From NCBI GenBank assembly GCA_005808475.1, contig SYLY01000127.1:1-47810 (forward strand): a stretch of 47,810 nucleotides of DNA, written 5' to 3'. The DNA comes from Acidobacteriota bacterium (GTDB lineage: Bacteria; Acidobacteriota; Terriglobia; Bryobacterales; Bryobacteraceae). Positions 17,041 through 24,859 of this stretch are shown here, piece by piece. The position numbers and the translations under genes were made by a program. The notes under the pieces were generated by a model. That model was not told the DNA's origin, did no database searches, and was given only the letters and a program-made list of their open reading frames with translations. Within the stretch, counting starts at the first letter, position 1; each line of letters opens with the position of its first letter.

Positions 17041-18789
17041 ATGGCGTCGCGGCCGGCGCGCACGCGCTTCCGGGACCGGGCCGAACTGCTCGATTTTCTA
17101 TTGGACGTGACCTCGGCCACGGCGTCGGCGCCCGATCTGGATTCGGTGCTGGCGAGCGTCTCCGAGCACGTCCGGCGCGTTACGCCGTGCGATGTCTTCG
17201 CGATCCTGCTGTATTCGGAGCGGCGTAAGGGGCTGGTGGTCCGGTACTCGTTCGGGCTCAAGCTGGAATCGTTCGAGGATCTGGTGATTCCGCTCGACGA
17301 GGGGCTGACGGGCGTCGCCGCGTCGTCCAAGGCCCCGGTGATGGTGGGAGACGTCAAGTCCGATCCGCGCTCTCTGCAGGCTCTCGACGCGGTCCAGAGT
17401 GAACTGGCGGTGCCGATGCTGGTGGGCAGCCGGCTGGTGGGCGTGCTGGACTTGCAATCTTCCCGGCGGAACGCGTTCACCAGCGAGGATAGCGCGCTGG
17501 TGCAACTGATCGCCTCGAGAGTCGCTTCGTTCCTTTTGCGGGCGAAACTGTTCCGCCGTCTCGAGCGCCAGAATCGCACTTTGCGAACGTTGGGGCGCAT
17601 GGCGCGCGAGTTTTCGTCGTTACTCGACCTGGACGAATTGCTGGCGACCGTTGCGGCGCGCGTCCGCGAACTGGCGCACTACGACGCGCTCGGGATCCTC
17701 TTGTACGATCCCCAGGCGAACATGCTGCGGCACCGCTTCAGCATGCGCTACGACCAGCGGGTGCAACTGGACAACATCCCCTTCGGCAAGGGATTGACAG
17801 GCGCGGCGGCGCAGTCCCGCGCGGCGGTGCGCGTCGACGACGTGACGGCGGACTCGCGTTATATCGAGACCAGCCCGGGGATCCGCAGCGAGATCGCCGT
17901 GCCGCTGTTGACGCAGGACAAGCTGGTCGGCGTGATGAATCTCGAGAGCGAACGGGTGGGCTTCTTCAACGACGATCACGAGCAGGTGCTCGGTCTGGTG
18001 GCGCCACAGGTTGCCAGCGCGATCGAGAACGCGCGGCTCTACCGGGAGGTCTCGGAGAAGAACGAGCGTATGGCCGCCGACTTGTCCGCCGCGCGGCGGT
18101 TGCAATCGGTGCTGTTGCCGCGCGAAGATCCCGAGATCCACGGGCTCGAGATCGGCATCGGATTCCGTCCGGCGCACGAGATTACCGGCGACGTGTTCGA
18201 CTTCTTCGAGCACGGAGACGAGTTCGCGATCATCAGTTGCGGCGACGTGAGCGGCAAGAGCGCGGCGGCGGCGCTGTATGGCGCCATGGTGACCGGACTG
18301 TTGCGCACGCTGGCTCCGAGGCGGAAGACGCCCTCGGCGTTGATGCAGGCGCTGAACGACGCGTTGATCGAACATAGCGTCGCGGGCAAGTACCTGACGC
18401 TGCTCGTGCTGCTGTGGCAGCCCAAGACGCGGATGCTCACGATGTCCAACGCGGCCGCGATTCCGCCGATGGTGTGCCGGGGCGGGGAGATTATTTCGCC
18501 GCATCTCGAGGGTTTTCCGCTCGGCATGTTTCCGGACCGCCGCTATGACGAGACCGCCTTTCAGGCCGAGACGGGAGACACGATCCTGCTGTATTCCGAC
18601 GGAATCCAGGATCAGCAGAACCGCGCCAAGCAGGCGTACGGAGAGGTCCGGCTTCCGGAGTTCTTCCGGGGTTTGTGCGGCCGGCCCGCGCGCGGGATCG
18701 TGGACGCGATCCTAGAGGACTTCGACCGGTTCCGCGACGGCACGGCGATCCAGGACGATCAGACGCTGGTGGTCCTGAAAGTGAAATAG
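17041..18789 (+). CDS. Dual-GAF PP2C-type phosphatase (RsbU/SpoIIE family)
   Basis: This 582-residue cytoplasmic protein has two GAF sensor domains (~10-165 and ~190-340) followed by a SpoIIE/RsbU-type PP2C phosphatase domain (~355-582). Visible phosphatase motifs are ARRLQSVLLP, EITGDVFDFF, ISCGDVSGKSAAAAL, TMSNAAAIPP, LLYSDGIQD and DDQTLVVL. The metal-binding aspartates are in place. RsbU-like proteins dephosphorylate anti-anti-sigma factors in partner-switching pathways, with GAF domains sensing small molecules or redox state. The gene begins one base after the deoC stop, so it is cotranscribed with rpiB-deoC, an unusual partnership. No anti-sigma factor or STAS gene is nearby. A hairpin terminator follows directly. 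Confidence 0.92.
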   Translation: MASRPARTRFRDRAELLDFLLDVTSATASAPDLDSVLASVSEHVRRVTPCDVFAILLYSERRKGLVVRYSFGLKLESFEDLVIPLDEGLTGVAASSKAPVMVGDVKSDPRSLQALDAVQSELAVPMLVGSRLVGVLDLQSSRRNAFTSEDSALVQLIASRVASFLLRAKLFRRLERQNRTLRTLGRMAREFSSLLDLDELLATVAARVRELAHYDALGILLYDPQANMLRHRFSMRYDQRVQLDNIPFGKGLTGAAAQSRAAVRVDDVTADSRYIETSPGIRSEIAVPLLTQDKLVGVMNLESERVGFFNDDHEQVLGLVAPQVASAIENARLYREVSEKNERMAADLSAARRLQSVLLPREDPEIHGLEIGIGFRPAHEITGDVFDFFEHGDEFAIISCGDVSGKSAAAALYGAMVTGLLRTLAPRRKTPSALMQALNDALIEHSVAGKYLTLLVLLWQPKTRMLTMSNAAAIPPMVCRGGEIISPHLEGFPLGMFPDRRYDETAFQAETGDTILLYSDGIQDQQNRAKQAYGEVRLPEFFRGLCGRPARGIVDAILEDFDRFRDGTAIQDDQTLVVLKVK

Positions 18790-18814
18790 GGCCCGTCCAG
18801 CGGGCCCTGTTTCT
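18789..18814 (+). terminator. Intrinsic terminator after the GAF/PP2C gene
   Basis: A 7-bp stem GGGCCCG/CGGGCCC with a 5-nt loop starts at the last base of the stop codon and is followed by TGTTTCT. It separates the rpiB operon from the convergent pilin gene and may work in both directions. Confidence 0.7.
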
Positions 18815-18828
18815 CGCGGCGCTGGGCT

Positions 18829-19026
18829 TTAGCCCTGGTTTGCCGAGTTCGACATCGACACCGAAATCTTGGAGAAGACCTTGCTGATGTTGGTGGCGAC
18901 TCCGGGCATGATGGCGCCGGCGGCGACAGCCACGAATCCAGCCATCAGGGCGTATTCGATGAGGTCCTGGCCTTTGGTGTCCTTCCAGATGCGAAGCTTC
19001 AGAAGCGTGTCGCTGATTCTTTTCAT
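18829..19026 (-). CDS. flp: Flp-type pilin
   Basis: This 65-residue prepilin has a basic leader and the Flp cleavage and assembly motif: G19, then QDLIEYALMAGFVAVAAGA. Glutamate and tyrosine lie at positions +5 and +6 of the mature protein, as in Flp1 pilins processed by a TadV-type peptidase. The hydrophobic helix is followed by a short tail ending SNSANQG. Flp pilins build tight-adherence pili, and in this phylum single flp genes often lie away from the tad operon. No tad gene is in the window. GAGGAG and AGGGGA upstream of the ATG give a strong ribosome-binding site, in contrast to the leaderless genes nearby, and fit a highly expressed structural protein. Confidence 0.9.
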   Translation of the reverse strand: MKRISDTLLKLRIWKDTKGQDLIEYALMAGFVAVAAGAIMPGVATNISKVFSKISVSMSNSANQG

Positions 19027-19407
19027 GATTTCCCCTATCTCCTCTTTGGTTGCCGTGCCTACGTTGGACAGCCGGCCCTCACAGAATGCCTGGGAAATTC
19101 GTATCGCGCAGTCCGGTGAATTCCCTAGATGGGTATCGCGGATCTCGGAAATCCGCCGGAAATCCGCCGTAGGAGGCCACCCGCGGCCGCGTTCGCGAGC
19201 GGATGGCCGGTACAGGGAGCCTCACGATCTTGCGAGCGGCAACTTCGCGCGCGCCCAATTCGGGCCGATCCGGAGCACCCGGATCAATGGGCGCGAGTTG
19301 CAGTTAAGGTTAATGCTGGTCTGACCCGTACGGACGGGCCGCTGGTACCGGGCGCACTAAGTGTTATCACTGATCCCCAGGGACCGCACTCGGGCCGATA
19401 GCTTGTC
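19027..19407. other. Intergenic region, pilin/methyltransferase
   Basis: This 381-bp region between divergent genes must hold both promoters, but I cannot place either with confidence. It contains a perfect tandem 11-mer, GGAAATCCGCC, at 19147-19157 and 19158-19168. It is locally richer in A+T near 19305-19375 (TTAAGGTTAATGCT and GTGTTATCACT). I see no convincing small gene or tRNA in it. Confidence 0.5.
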
Positions 19408-20346
19408 ATGCGTTCGATTCTGTCATGGACCATCGCCGCGACCGCCGGCTATTTCGGCTATTCGACGGTCCTGCCTCACGCGATGACCGATGGATGGGCT
19501 GTTTATATGAAGGTTGCCGGGAAGGCTCCGGCGTGCAGTTGGGACCGGATCCTCGGGTTCTTCCCCTCGGTGGAACGGCTCGACGAACTCGACCGGCAAT
19601 ACAAGGCGAACTTGAAGGTGGAGGAGTACGACAAGGAAGCGAACCTCGAGCGCTTCTCTTGGCCAGGCGGCCGGAGCTTTTGGGCGCAGCGGCTTTCCGA
19701 AAAAGTGCGCGGATACGGCTGGCTGATCGCCGAGCACGAGTGGATGCGCGAGGTGTCGCCGGACCAACAGGTCAAGAAGGGCGATGTCGTCGTGGACTGC
19801 GGCGCCCACATCGGTGTTTTCACGTGGCATGCGCTCGAGTCGGGCGCGGCCAAGGTGATTGCCGTGGAGCCGGATCCGGCCAACCTGGAGGCGCTGCGGC
19901 GCAATTTCCCGAAAGAGATCGAGGACGGGCGGCTGGTGTTGGCTCCGGTGGCGGTGTGGAACTCGACCGGCACGATGAAGCTGAACCTCGGCGGCGATGG
20001 AAACACCGGAATCAACAGCCTGATCAACAACCATGGCGCCCGCTCGATCGATGTTCCGCTGACGACGGTCGATCTGCTCGTCAAAGAGCATAAGCTCGAT
20101 CGCGTGGACTACATCAAGATGGACATCGAAGGGGCGGAACGCGAGGCTCTGAAAGGTTCGCGGGAAACGCTGGCCAAGTGGAAGCCGCGCTTAATGCTCG
20201 ACCTCAATCACCGTCCCGACGACATGACGGTGCTGCCGGAGGTGATCCGGGCGGCGAATCCGGCCTACGTGGCGGTGTGTGGTCCGTGCCAAATGAACGA
20301 GCATCATGTGTCCGAACTGGTTCCGCACGCCGTGTACTTCCAGTAG
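19408..20346 (+). CDS. FkbM-family methyltransferase
   Basis: This 312-residue protein has an N-terminal hydrophobic segment (residues ~5-25) that may anchor it to the membrane. An SAM-dependent FkbM methyltransferase domain follows at ~115-300. SAM-binding motif I reads VVVDCGAHIGVFTWHA and is followed by the acidic end of strand two (IAVEPDP). The family hallmark YIKMDIEGAEREALKG lies near residue 235. FkbM proteins often O-methylate sugars or polyketides in cell-surface glycans or secondary metabolites. There is no sugar-biosynthesis cluster around it, so the acceptor is unknown. The start is the first ATG in frame; only a weak -10-like element precedes it. Confidence 0.87.
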   Translation: MRSILSWTIAATAGYFGYSTVLPHAMTDGWAVYMKVAGKAPACSWDRILGFFPSVERLDELDRQYKANLKVEEYDKEANLERFSWPGGRSFWAQRLSEKVRGYGWLIAEHEWMREVSPDQQVKKGDVVVDCGAHIGVFTWHALESGAAKVIAVEPDPANLEALRRNFPKEIEDGRLVLAPVAVWNSTGTMKLNLGGDGNTGINSLINNHGARSIDVPLTTVDLLVKEHKLDRVDYIKMDIEGAEREALKGSRETLAKWKPRLMLDLNHRPDDMTVLPEVIRAANPAYVAVCGPCQMNEHHVSELVPHAVYFQ

Positions 20347-20386
20347 CAGGAATTCGCCCTACTCCCGGGGCCTTGCCACTAGCGAG

Positions 20387-20392
20387 TATGAT
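20387..20392 (+). promoter_or_regulatory. -10 box TATGAT of the propeller protein gene
   Basis: TATGAT ends 7 nt before the ATG at 20400. In-frame ATGs at 20388 and 20391 overlap the box and would be less likely starts. Confidence 0.4.
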
Positions 20393-20399
20393 GGCGGGG

Positions 20400-21632
20400 A
20401 TGGTGCATTCGATATCCGGCCCTTCGCGGCGATCGATCCTGGCTTCGACCGGCTTGGCCGCGTTCGCCCAGGGGGACAAACTGCCGCCCGTGCGCCGCGT
20501 GACGCGTGGGCCGAAGTTTCACTGGTTCGGCTACTACGACAAGCTCCAGTTCGACCCCTCCAACCGGTACCTACTGGGCATGGAGGTGGATTTCGAGCAC
20601 CGCTCGCCGGCGCCCACCGACAGGATTCGGATCGGGATGGTGGATCTCGGCGATAACGACCGTTGGATCGGCCTCGGCGAATCGGGCGCGTGGTGTTGGC
20701 AGCAGGGCTGCATGCTGCAGTGGTTGCCCGGCTCGCGATCGGAAGTCATCTACAACGATCGCGAGGACGGCCGCCTGGTGTCGCGCATCCTGGACGTGAA
20801 AACGGGCAAACGGCGGACGCTCCCGGGTCCCATCTACGCGGTGAGCCCGGACGCTCGAACGGCGGTAGCGTGCGACTTCGCGCGCTTGAACCACCAGAGG
20901 CCCGGTTACGGCTACGCGATCGACGATCCTTACAAGGACGTTCCGGCGCCCAAGGAGTCGGGAATCTGGCGGATGGATCTGCGGACCGGCCAGCGCGATC
21001 TGATCATCACTCTCGACCGGATCGCGCGGTTCCCCTACACCAACGGCGAGTGGGGCGCGGGGTCGATCCACCGGTTCAACCACCTGCTGTTTTCGCCGGG
21101 CGGCGGGCGGTTCATCTTCCTCCATCGCCGCAACGGCGGAGACAATCCGAGGGCCGGCAAGACGCGGATGTTCACGGCGCGGCCCGACGGATCCGGGCTC
21201 CATGTGGCCGACCCGTACGGCGACACATCGCACTTCATCTGGCGCGACGACCGCCACATCATGGCGTGGGCTACGCACCCGTCGCACGGTTATGCGTTCT
21301 ACTTATACCGCGACGAAAGCAACCACGTGGAGCTATTGGATCGCGAGCGGATGCCGGTGAACGGGCACAACACTTATCTGCCCGGCAACCGGTGGATCTT
21401 GAACGACACCTATCCGGACAAGGAACGTCTCCAGCATCCCTATCTATACGACACAAAAACCGCGGCGCGGAGGGCGCTGGGACACTTCGCGTCTCCGAAG
21501 GAGTACGCGGGGGAATGGCGGTGCGACACGCATCCGCGCTTCAGCCCGAACGGCAAGCTGGTTTGCATCGACTCTCCTCACGACGGCGGCCGCCAGATGT
21601 ACGTGATCGACATCTCGGAGATCGTGGGCTGA
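20400..21632 (+). CDS. Exported beta-propeller protein, oligogalacturonate-lyase-like
   Basis: This 410-residue protein begins with a short RR leader (GPSRRSILASTGLAAFAQG). The remainder is made of repeated strands with motifs such as LLFSPGGGRFIFLHRR, HFIWRDDRHIMAWA and HPRFSPNGKLVCIDSPHDGGRQMYVIDI, typical of TolB/WD40-like propellers. The arrangement and HWFGYYDK near the N-terminus recall the PL22 oligogalacturonate lyase group of propellers. That family assignment is by eye and moderate. Function could be binding or cleavage of a uronate-containing glycan. The gene is preceded by the FkbM gene with 53 bp between and by its own -10 box, so it is probably an independent unit. Confidence 0.7.
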   Translation: MVHSISGPSRRSILASTGLAAFAQGDKLPPVRRVTRGPKFHWFGYYDKLQFDPSNRYLLGMEVDFEHRSPAPTDRIRIGMVDLGDNDRWIGLGESGAWCWQQGCMLQWLPGSRSEVIYNDREDGRLVSRILDVKTGKRRTLPGPIYAVSPDARTAVACDFARLNHQRPGYGYAIDDPYKDVPAPKESGIWRMDLRTGQRDLIITLDRIARFPYTNGEWGAGSIHRFNHLLFSPGGGRFIFLHRRNGGDNPRAGKTRMFTARPDGSGLHVADPYGDTSHFIWRDDRHIMAWATHPSHGYAFYLYRDESNHVELLDRERMPVNGHNTYLPGNRWILNDTYPDKERLQHPYLYDTKTAARRALGHFASPKEYAGEWRCDTHPRFSPNGKLVCIDSPHDGGRQMYVIDISEIVG

Positions 21633-21653
21633 CGAGGTGGGAGGCAAACAAAT

Positions 21654-21673
21654 GCGCCGCCCGGAGGCGGCGC
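21654..21673 (-). terminator. Hairpin terminator of the PEP-CTERM gene
   Basis: A perfect 8-bp stem GCGCCGCC/GGCGGCGC with loop CGGA lies between convergent genes. Read on the minus strand it is followed by ATTTGTTTG, so it probably ends the PEP-CTERM transcript. On its other side (21678-21703) is a GA-rich tract with several GA dinucleotide repeats. Confidence 0.6.
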
Positions 21674-21716
21674 TGAAGGAGAGAGAGAGAGAAGGAGAAA
21701 GGACGAACCCGTAGAC

Positions 21717-21911
21717 CTACTTGCCGGACTGGGCGCGGCGGGCGCACGCGAACGCGACAAAGAGCGCGCCGGTGCAGGCCATGGCCAGGTTGGAGGGTTC
21801 GGGGAGCGGAAGCGCGCCGTATCCTCCCAGCACTGCCAGGAAGGTCTCCGGACCAAGCGTGGCGGCCGCGGAGACGACCGCCGCAATCAGGATCATGTTG
21901 GCTCGTGTCAT
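21717..21911 (-). CDS. Small PEP-CTERM-anchored protein
   Basis: This 64-residue protein starts with a hydrophobic signal-like segment (ILIAAVVSAAATL). It ends with a PEP-CTERM sorting signal: LPEPSNLAMACTGALFVAFACARRAQ, i.e. the PEP motif, a transmembrane helix and basic residues. PEP-CTERM proteins are processed by exosortase and are often linked to exopolysaccharide or biofilm. Here almost nothing lies between the two signals (about 15 residues), so the mature product would be a very short peptide or the gene may be a shortened derivative of a larger one. No exosortase gene is in the window. Either of two in-frame ATGs (residues 1 and 6) could be the start. Confidence 0.75.
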   Translation of the reverse strand: MTRANMILIAAVVSAAATLGPETFLAVLGGYGALPLPEPSNLAMACTGALFVAFACARRAQSGK

Positions 21912-21918
21912 GCTTATA

Positions 21919-22029
21919 CGGTACCGGTGGCAATGCGATAGCCCAATGACCGTTCGGTACCGAACTCGGCGGGTCCCCGGTTCCAGAACGGGAGGGCTCT
22001 CAGCGGCGGGCGCGGGTGGAACGGTACCA
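21919..22029. promoter_or_regulatory. Three CGGTACC palindromic sites in a divergent promoter region
   Basis: CGGTACCG occurs at 21919-21926 and 21955-21962, and CGGTACCA at 22022-22029. The middle one is the core of a perfect 14-bp palindrome GTTCGGTACCGAAC (21952-21965). The first lies beside the PEP-CTERM gene start and the third overlaps the -10 box of the Ppx/GppA gene. They could be operator sites for a dimeric regulator. No regulator is assigned. Confidence 0.35.
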
Positions 22030-22030
22030 T
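22025..22030 (+). promoter_or_regulatory. -10 box TACCAT of the Ppx/GppA gene
   Basis: TACCAT ends 9 nt before the ATG at 22040. It overlaps the third CGGTACC site. Confidence 0.4.
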
Positions 22031-22039
22031 GTACTTCGG

Positions 22040-23566
22040 ATGCCCCGTTACGCGGCGATCGACATCGGCTCGAATTCGGTCAGGATGCTGGCGGCGGACG
22101 CCTTGCCGGATGGGTCGATCCAGACGCTGGCGGCCGACCGTGAGGTGACGCGCCTGGGGGAATCCGTCTTCCGCGACGGTGTCATCGGCGATCAGGCGGC
22201 CGATTTCGTATGCGGCGTCCTGGCGCGAATGGCGTCGTCTTACCAGCGGCTGGAGGTGGCGGGCGTGCGCGCGGTGGCGACCGCGGCTGTTCGGGACGCA
22301 TCCAATCAACGCGAGTTCGTCGAACGCGCCTCGCGAGCACTGGGGGCTCCGGTCGAGATCATTTCCGGCCAGGAGGAGGCCCGGCTGATCCACTTGGGCG
22401 TTTCCGCGCTCTGGCCGCATCCCGGCAAGCGGGTGCTGATCGTCGATGTGGGCGGCGGCAGCGCGGAAATCATCCTCGCCGAGGACGGCCGCGTGATCGA
22501 CGCTTTTTCGAAGCCGCTGGGCGCCGTTCGGCTCACGGGCGTGTTTCTGGGCGACGATCCGCCTAAGCCGGCGCAACTGGGACGGCTGCAGGAGTACATC
22601 GCCGAGCGTCTGGCGCCGGCGTTGCGCAAGATCGGAGTGAAGCCGTGCGATCGCGCGATCGCCACGTCCGCCACCGCCGCCGCGATGGTGTGCGCCGTCA
22701 ACCGGGTTCCACGTCCGCGGCGGGAGGACGCCGACCGGCTCCGTGCGACTCCGTCCCAGGTAAACAAGTTGTTCGCCGAGATCTGCTCGCGCAACACGGC
22801 GGGACGGGCGCGGATCACCGGGATCGGACCGCGGCGCGCGCAGATTATCATCCCCGGCGTCGCCGTTCTGCGGGAAGTGATGCGGAGCTTCCAGCTTCCG
22901 TCGATGTACTACTCGAAGGCGGGCGTGCGGGAGGGGCTGATCGCCGATTTGGCCGCTCGCGGCGTGGGTTCGGAACAGTTGCGGTTGTCCCGCGATCAGC
23001 GCCGCGAAGTGGAACGGATGGCGGCTCGATACCAGGTCCCGCTCCGTCATGGGCGCAAGGTGGCCCATTTGGCGCGGTCCGTCTTCGAAGCGTTGCGGCC
23101 GCTGCACCGTTTGCCGCCCGTATGGGCCAAGCTCCTCGAGGCGGCGAGCTATCTGTTCGACACGGGGCACTTCGTGTCCGATACCGGGCATCACAAGCAC
23201 TCCGAGTATCTGGTGCTCAACTCGGATCTGCCGGGCTTCACCGACCACGAGAAGATTCTGGTCGCGGCGCTGTGCCGGTTCCATCGCAAGTCGATGCCAT
23301 CGGCCCGGCACACCGCGTTTCAGTCGCTTCCCCTCGACGACCGCCGCGCGCTGACTCTGCTGATCCCCTTACTGCGGCTGGCGGACGCGCTCGATCGCGG
23401 CAAGGAGCAGCGGGTCGACGACATTCGCTGCGACGTATCGGACAATGCCGTGGCGATCCGCATCGAGTCGGCGGTTCGCGCCGATCTGGAGTTGTGGGCC
23501 GCCGAGGCGGTCGGCGACATCTTCGCCGGGGTCTACCAGCGCGCCCTGAGCGTCGCCCACGCATGA
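22040..23566 (+). CDS. ppx: Exopolyphosphatase / pppGpp phosphatase
   Basis: This 508-residue protein has the two-part ASKHA ATPase-like fold of Ppx/GppA. AAIDIGSNSVRMLAAD near the N-terminus forms the first phosphate loop and IVDVGGGSAEIIL (~135-150) the second. A C-terminal HD-type helical domain (~330-500) contains SYLFDTGHFVSDTGHHKHSEYLVLNS and ALCRFHRK. The family removes terminal phosphate from polyphosphate or from pppGpp, so it influences the stringent response and phosphate storage; sequence alone does not separate the two activities. The start at 22040 follows a -10 box; an upstream in-frame ATG at 22016 lies before that box. A PAP2 phosphatase gene follows 44 bp downstream. Confidence 0.93.
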   Translation: MPRYAAIDIGSNSVRMLAADALPDGSIQTLAADREVTRLGESVFRDGVIGDQAADFVCGVLARMASSYQRLEVAGVRAVATAAVRDASNQREFVERASRALGAPVEIISGQEEARLIHLGVSALWPHPGKRVLIVDVGGGSAEIILAEDGRVIDAFSKPLGAVRLTGVFLGDDPPKPAQLGRLQEYIAERLAPALRKIGVKPCDRAIATSATAAAMVCAVNRVPRPRREDADRLRATPSQVNKLFAEICSRNTAGRARITGIGPRRAQIIIPGVAVLREVMRSFQLPSMYYSKAGVREGLIADLAARGVGSEQLRLSRDQRREVERMAARYQVPLRHGRKVAHLARSVFEALRPLHRLPPVWAKLLEAASYLFDTGHFVSDTGHHKHSEYLVLNSDLPGFTDHEKILVAALCRFHRKSMPSARHTAFQSLPLDDRRALTLLIPLLRLADALDRGKEQRVDDIRCDVSDNAVAIRIESAVRADLELWAAEAVGDIFAGVYQRALSVAHA

Positions 23567-23610
23567 TCGCGAATTCATCAACTTTTCGGAGGATACTCAC
23601 GTATCTGTAA

Positions 23611-24162
23611 ATGACTGAGCGCAATCTGGAACCGATGAGTCCGATGCTGCGGTATATCGAAGCCCGCGACCGCCGGCTGATGCGGCGGGTCCACCGCTGG
23701 AGCGCTCCGCGATGGATCCGGCTATGGATGATCTGCGCGACGCGAGGCGGGGACGGCTGGATCTGGTACGCGTTGGGCGCGGTGCTGCTGCTGTTCGGTG
23801 GAGAAGCCGGCGCGCGCGCGACCGGAGCGGCATCGCTCGCCGCTTCGACCGGCATCGTGCTGTTTCTTGCCTTGAAGAGGGTGACGGGGCGCCGCCGCCC
23901 CTGCCACATCGAGCCGCACTGTTGGTCGACGCTGCTGCCTCCGGACCGGTTTTCCTTCCCGTCGGGCCACACGATCACCGCGTTCGCGTGCGCCATTCCG
24001 GTGATGCGGCTCTTCCCGGACATGGCCACGGGACTGCTGTTCGTGGCGATGAGCATCGCCGCGTCGCGCGTGCTGCTGGGCATGCACTTCCTGAGCGATG
24101 TCGTGGCCGGCGCGATCCTGGGTGCGAGCCTCGGTTACTCGGCGGCGGCGCTGCTCGGCTGA
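23611..24162 (+). CDS. PAP2-family membrane phosphatase
   Basis: This 183-residue integral membrane protein has about four to five hydrophobic segments and the three PAP2 motifs: KRVTGRRRP (motif 1), FPSGHTITAF (motif 2, catalytic His) and SRVLLGMHFLSDVVAG (motif 3). Family members dephosphorylate phosphatidic acid, undecaprenyl pyrophosphate or phosphatidylglycerol phosphate at the membrane surface. A role in recycling undecaprenyl pyrophosphate is possible but not shown. GATACT at 23591-23596 lies 13 nt before the ATG and may be a promoter element. The gene follows ppx in the same direction, so cotranscription is equally possible. In-frame ATGs lie slightly downstream as alternative starts. 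Confidence 0.87.
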   Translation: MTERNLEPMSPMLRYIEARDRRLMRRVHRWSAPRWIRLWMICATRGGDGWIWYALGAVLLLFGGEAGARATGAASLAASTGIVLFLALKRVTGRRRPCHIEPHCWSTLLPPDRFSFPSGHTITAFACAIPVMRLFPDMATGLLFVAMSIAASRVLLGMHFLSDVVAGAILGASLGYSAAALLG

Positions 24163-24167
24163 CGCGC

Positions 24168-24173
24168 TACGAT
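24168..24173 (+). promoter_or_regulatory. -10 box TACGAT of the racemase-like gene
   Basis: TACGAT ends 6 nt before the GTG at 24180. Confidence 0.45.
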
Positions 24174-24179
24174 GACCGG

Positions 24180-24830
24180 GTGACCGCCGCACTGATACAC
24201 GCCTCCCGCGCCGCCTTGGACCCGGTGTCGCGCTACTACGCCGCGAACGAGCCAGGCTGGACGCTGGTGAATCTGCTCGACGACGGCGTGATGCGAAGGC
24301 TCGACGGGCGGGACACCGAGGGCGCCGCGCGGCGACTGGCGTCGATGGTCTCGACGGCGCACCAGGAGTACGGCGCCCAGTCCGCGTTGATCACGTGTTC
24401 GGCGCTGTCCGCGCGGGGCATGGGGGCGATTCGCGCCGCGGCTCCCGTTCCCGTGGTGAAGATCGACGAGCCAATGGCGCGGGCAGCGGTGCTCGAGGGA
24501 CGCCGGATCGGCGTGCTGGCCACGTTTCCGGCCACGGTGGAGACGACGCGCGAGTTGCTGGAGACCGCCGCTGGCGTTCCGCTCGAGATCCAGGTGGAAC
24601 TGGCCGCCGAGGCGTTGCGTGCGCTGCTCGACGGCGGTGAGGCCGCGCACGACGCGATCTTCTTCCAGGCGCTGGACCGGCTGGCCGCCTGGCGTCCGGA
24701 CGCGATCGTGCTGGCGCAGGTGTCGATGGCGCGGCTGCACGAGGCCGCTCGCCGGCGGGCGGGAGTTCCGGTGTTTTCGAGCCTGGCGAGCAGCCTCGAC
24801 GCGATGCGGGCGATCATGCGCAGGGCGTAA
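24180..24830 (+). CDS. Asp/Glu/hydantoin racemase-family protein
   Basis: This 216-residue cytoplasmic protein resembles the Asp/Glu racemase superfamily: an N-terminal half with ALITCSALSARG (first cysteine), the linker RIGVLATFPATVETTRELLE, and a second half with AWRPDAIVLAQVSMARL. True racemases have a cysteine in both halves. Here the second expected position reads LAQVSM with no cysteine, as in decarboxylase or isomerase relatives that use only one. A racemisation activity is therefore doubtful. The GTG start follows a -10 box by 6 nt. The next gene is 29 bp downstream. The substrate is unknown. Confidence 0.75.
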   Translation: MTAALIHASRAALDPVSRYYAANEPGWTLVNLLDDGVMRRLDGRDTEGAARRLASMVSTAHQEYGAQSALITCSALSARGMGAIRAAAPVPVVKIDEPMARAAVLEGRRIGVLATFPATVETTRELLETAAGVPLEIQVELAAEALRALLDGGEAAHDAIFFQALDRLAAWRPDAIVLAQVSMARLHEAARRRAGVPVFSSLASSLDAMRAIMRRA

Positions 24831-24859
24831 ATGCGACAATTGGCGTTGGGGCTACAGGA

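Noticed and set aside
19027..19407. Possible tRNA, small RNA or small gene in the 381-bp gap between flp and the FkbM gene
   Set aside because: No cloverleaf-like arrangement or CCA end could be found by eye, and the short open frames (e.g. 19129-19401) have no ribosome-binding site, -10 box or coherent composition.
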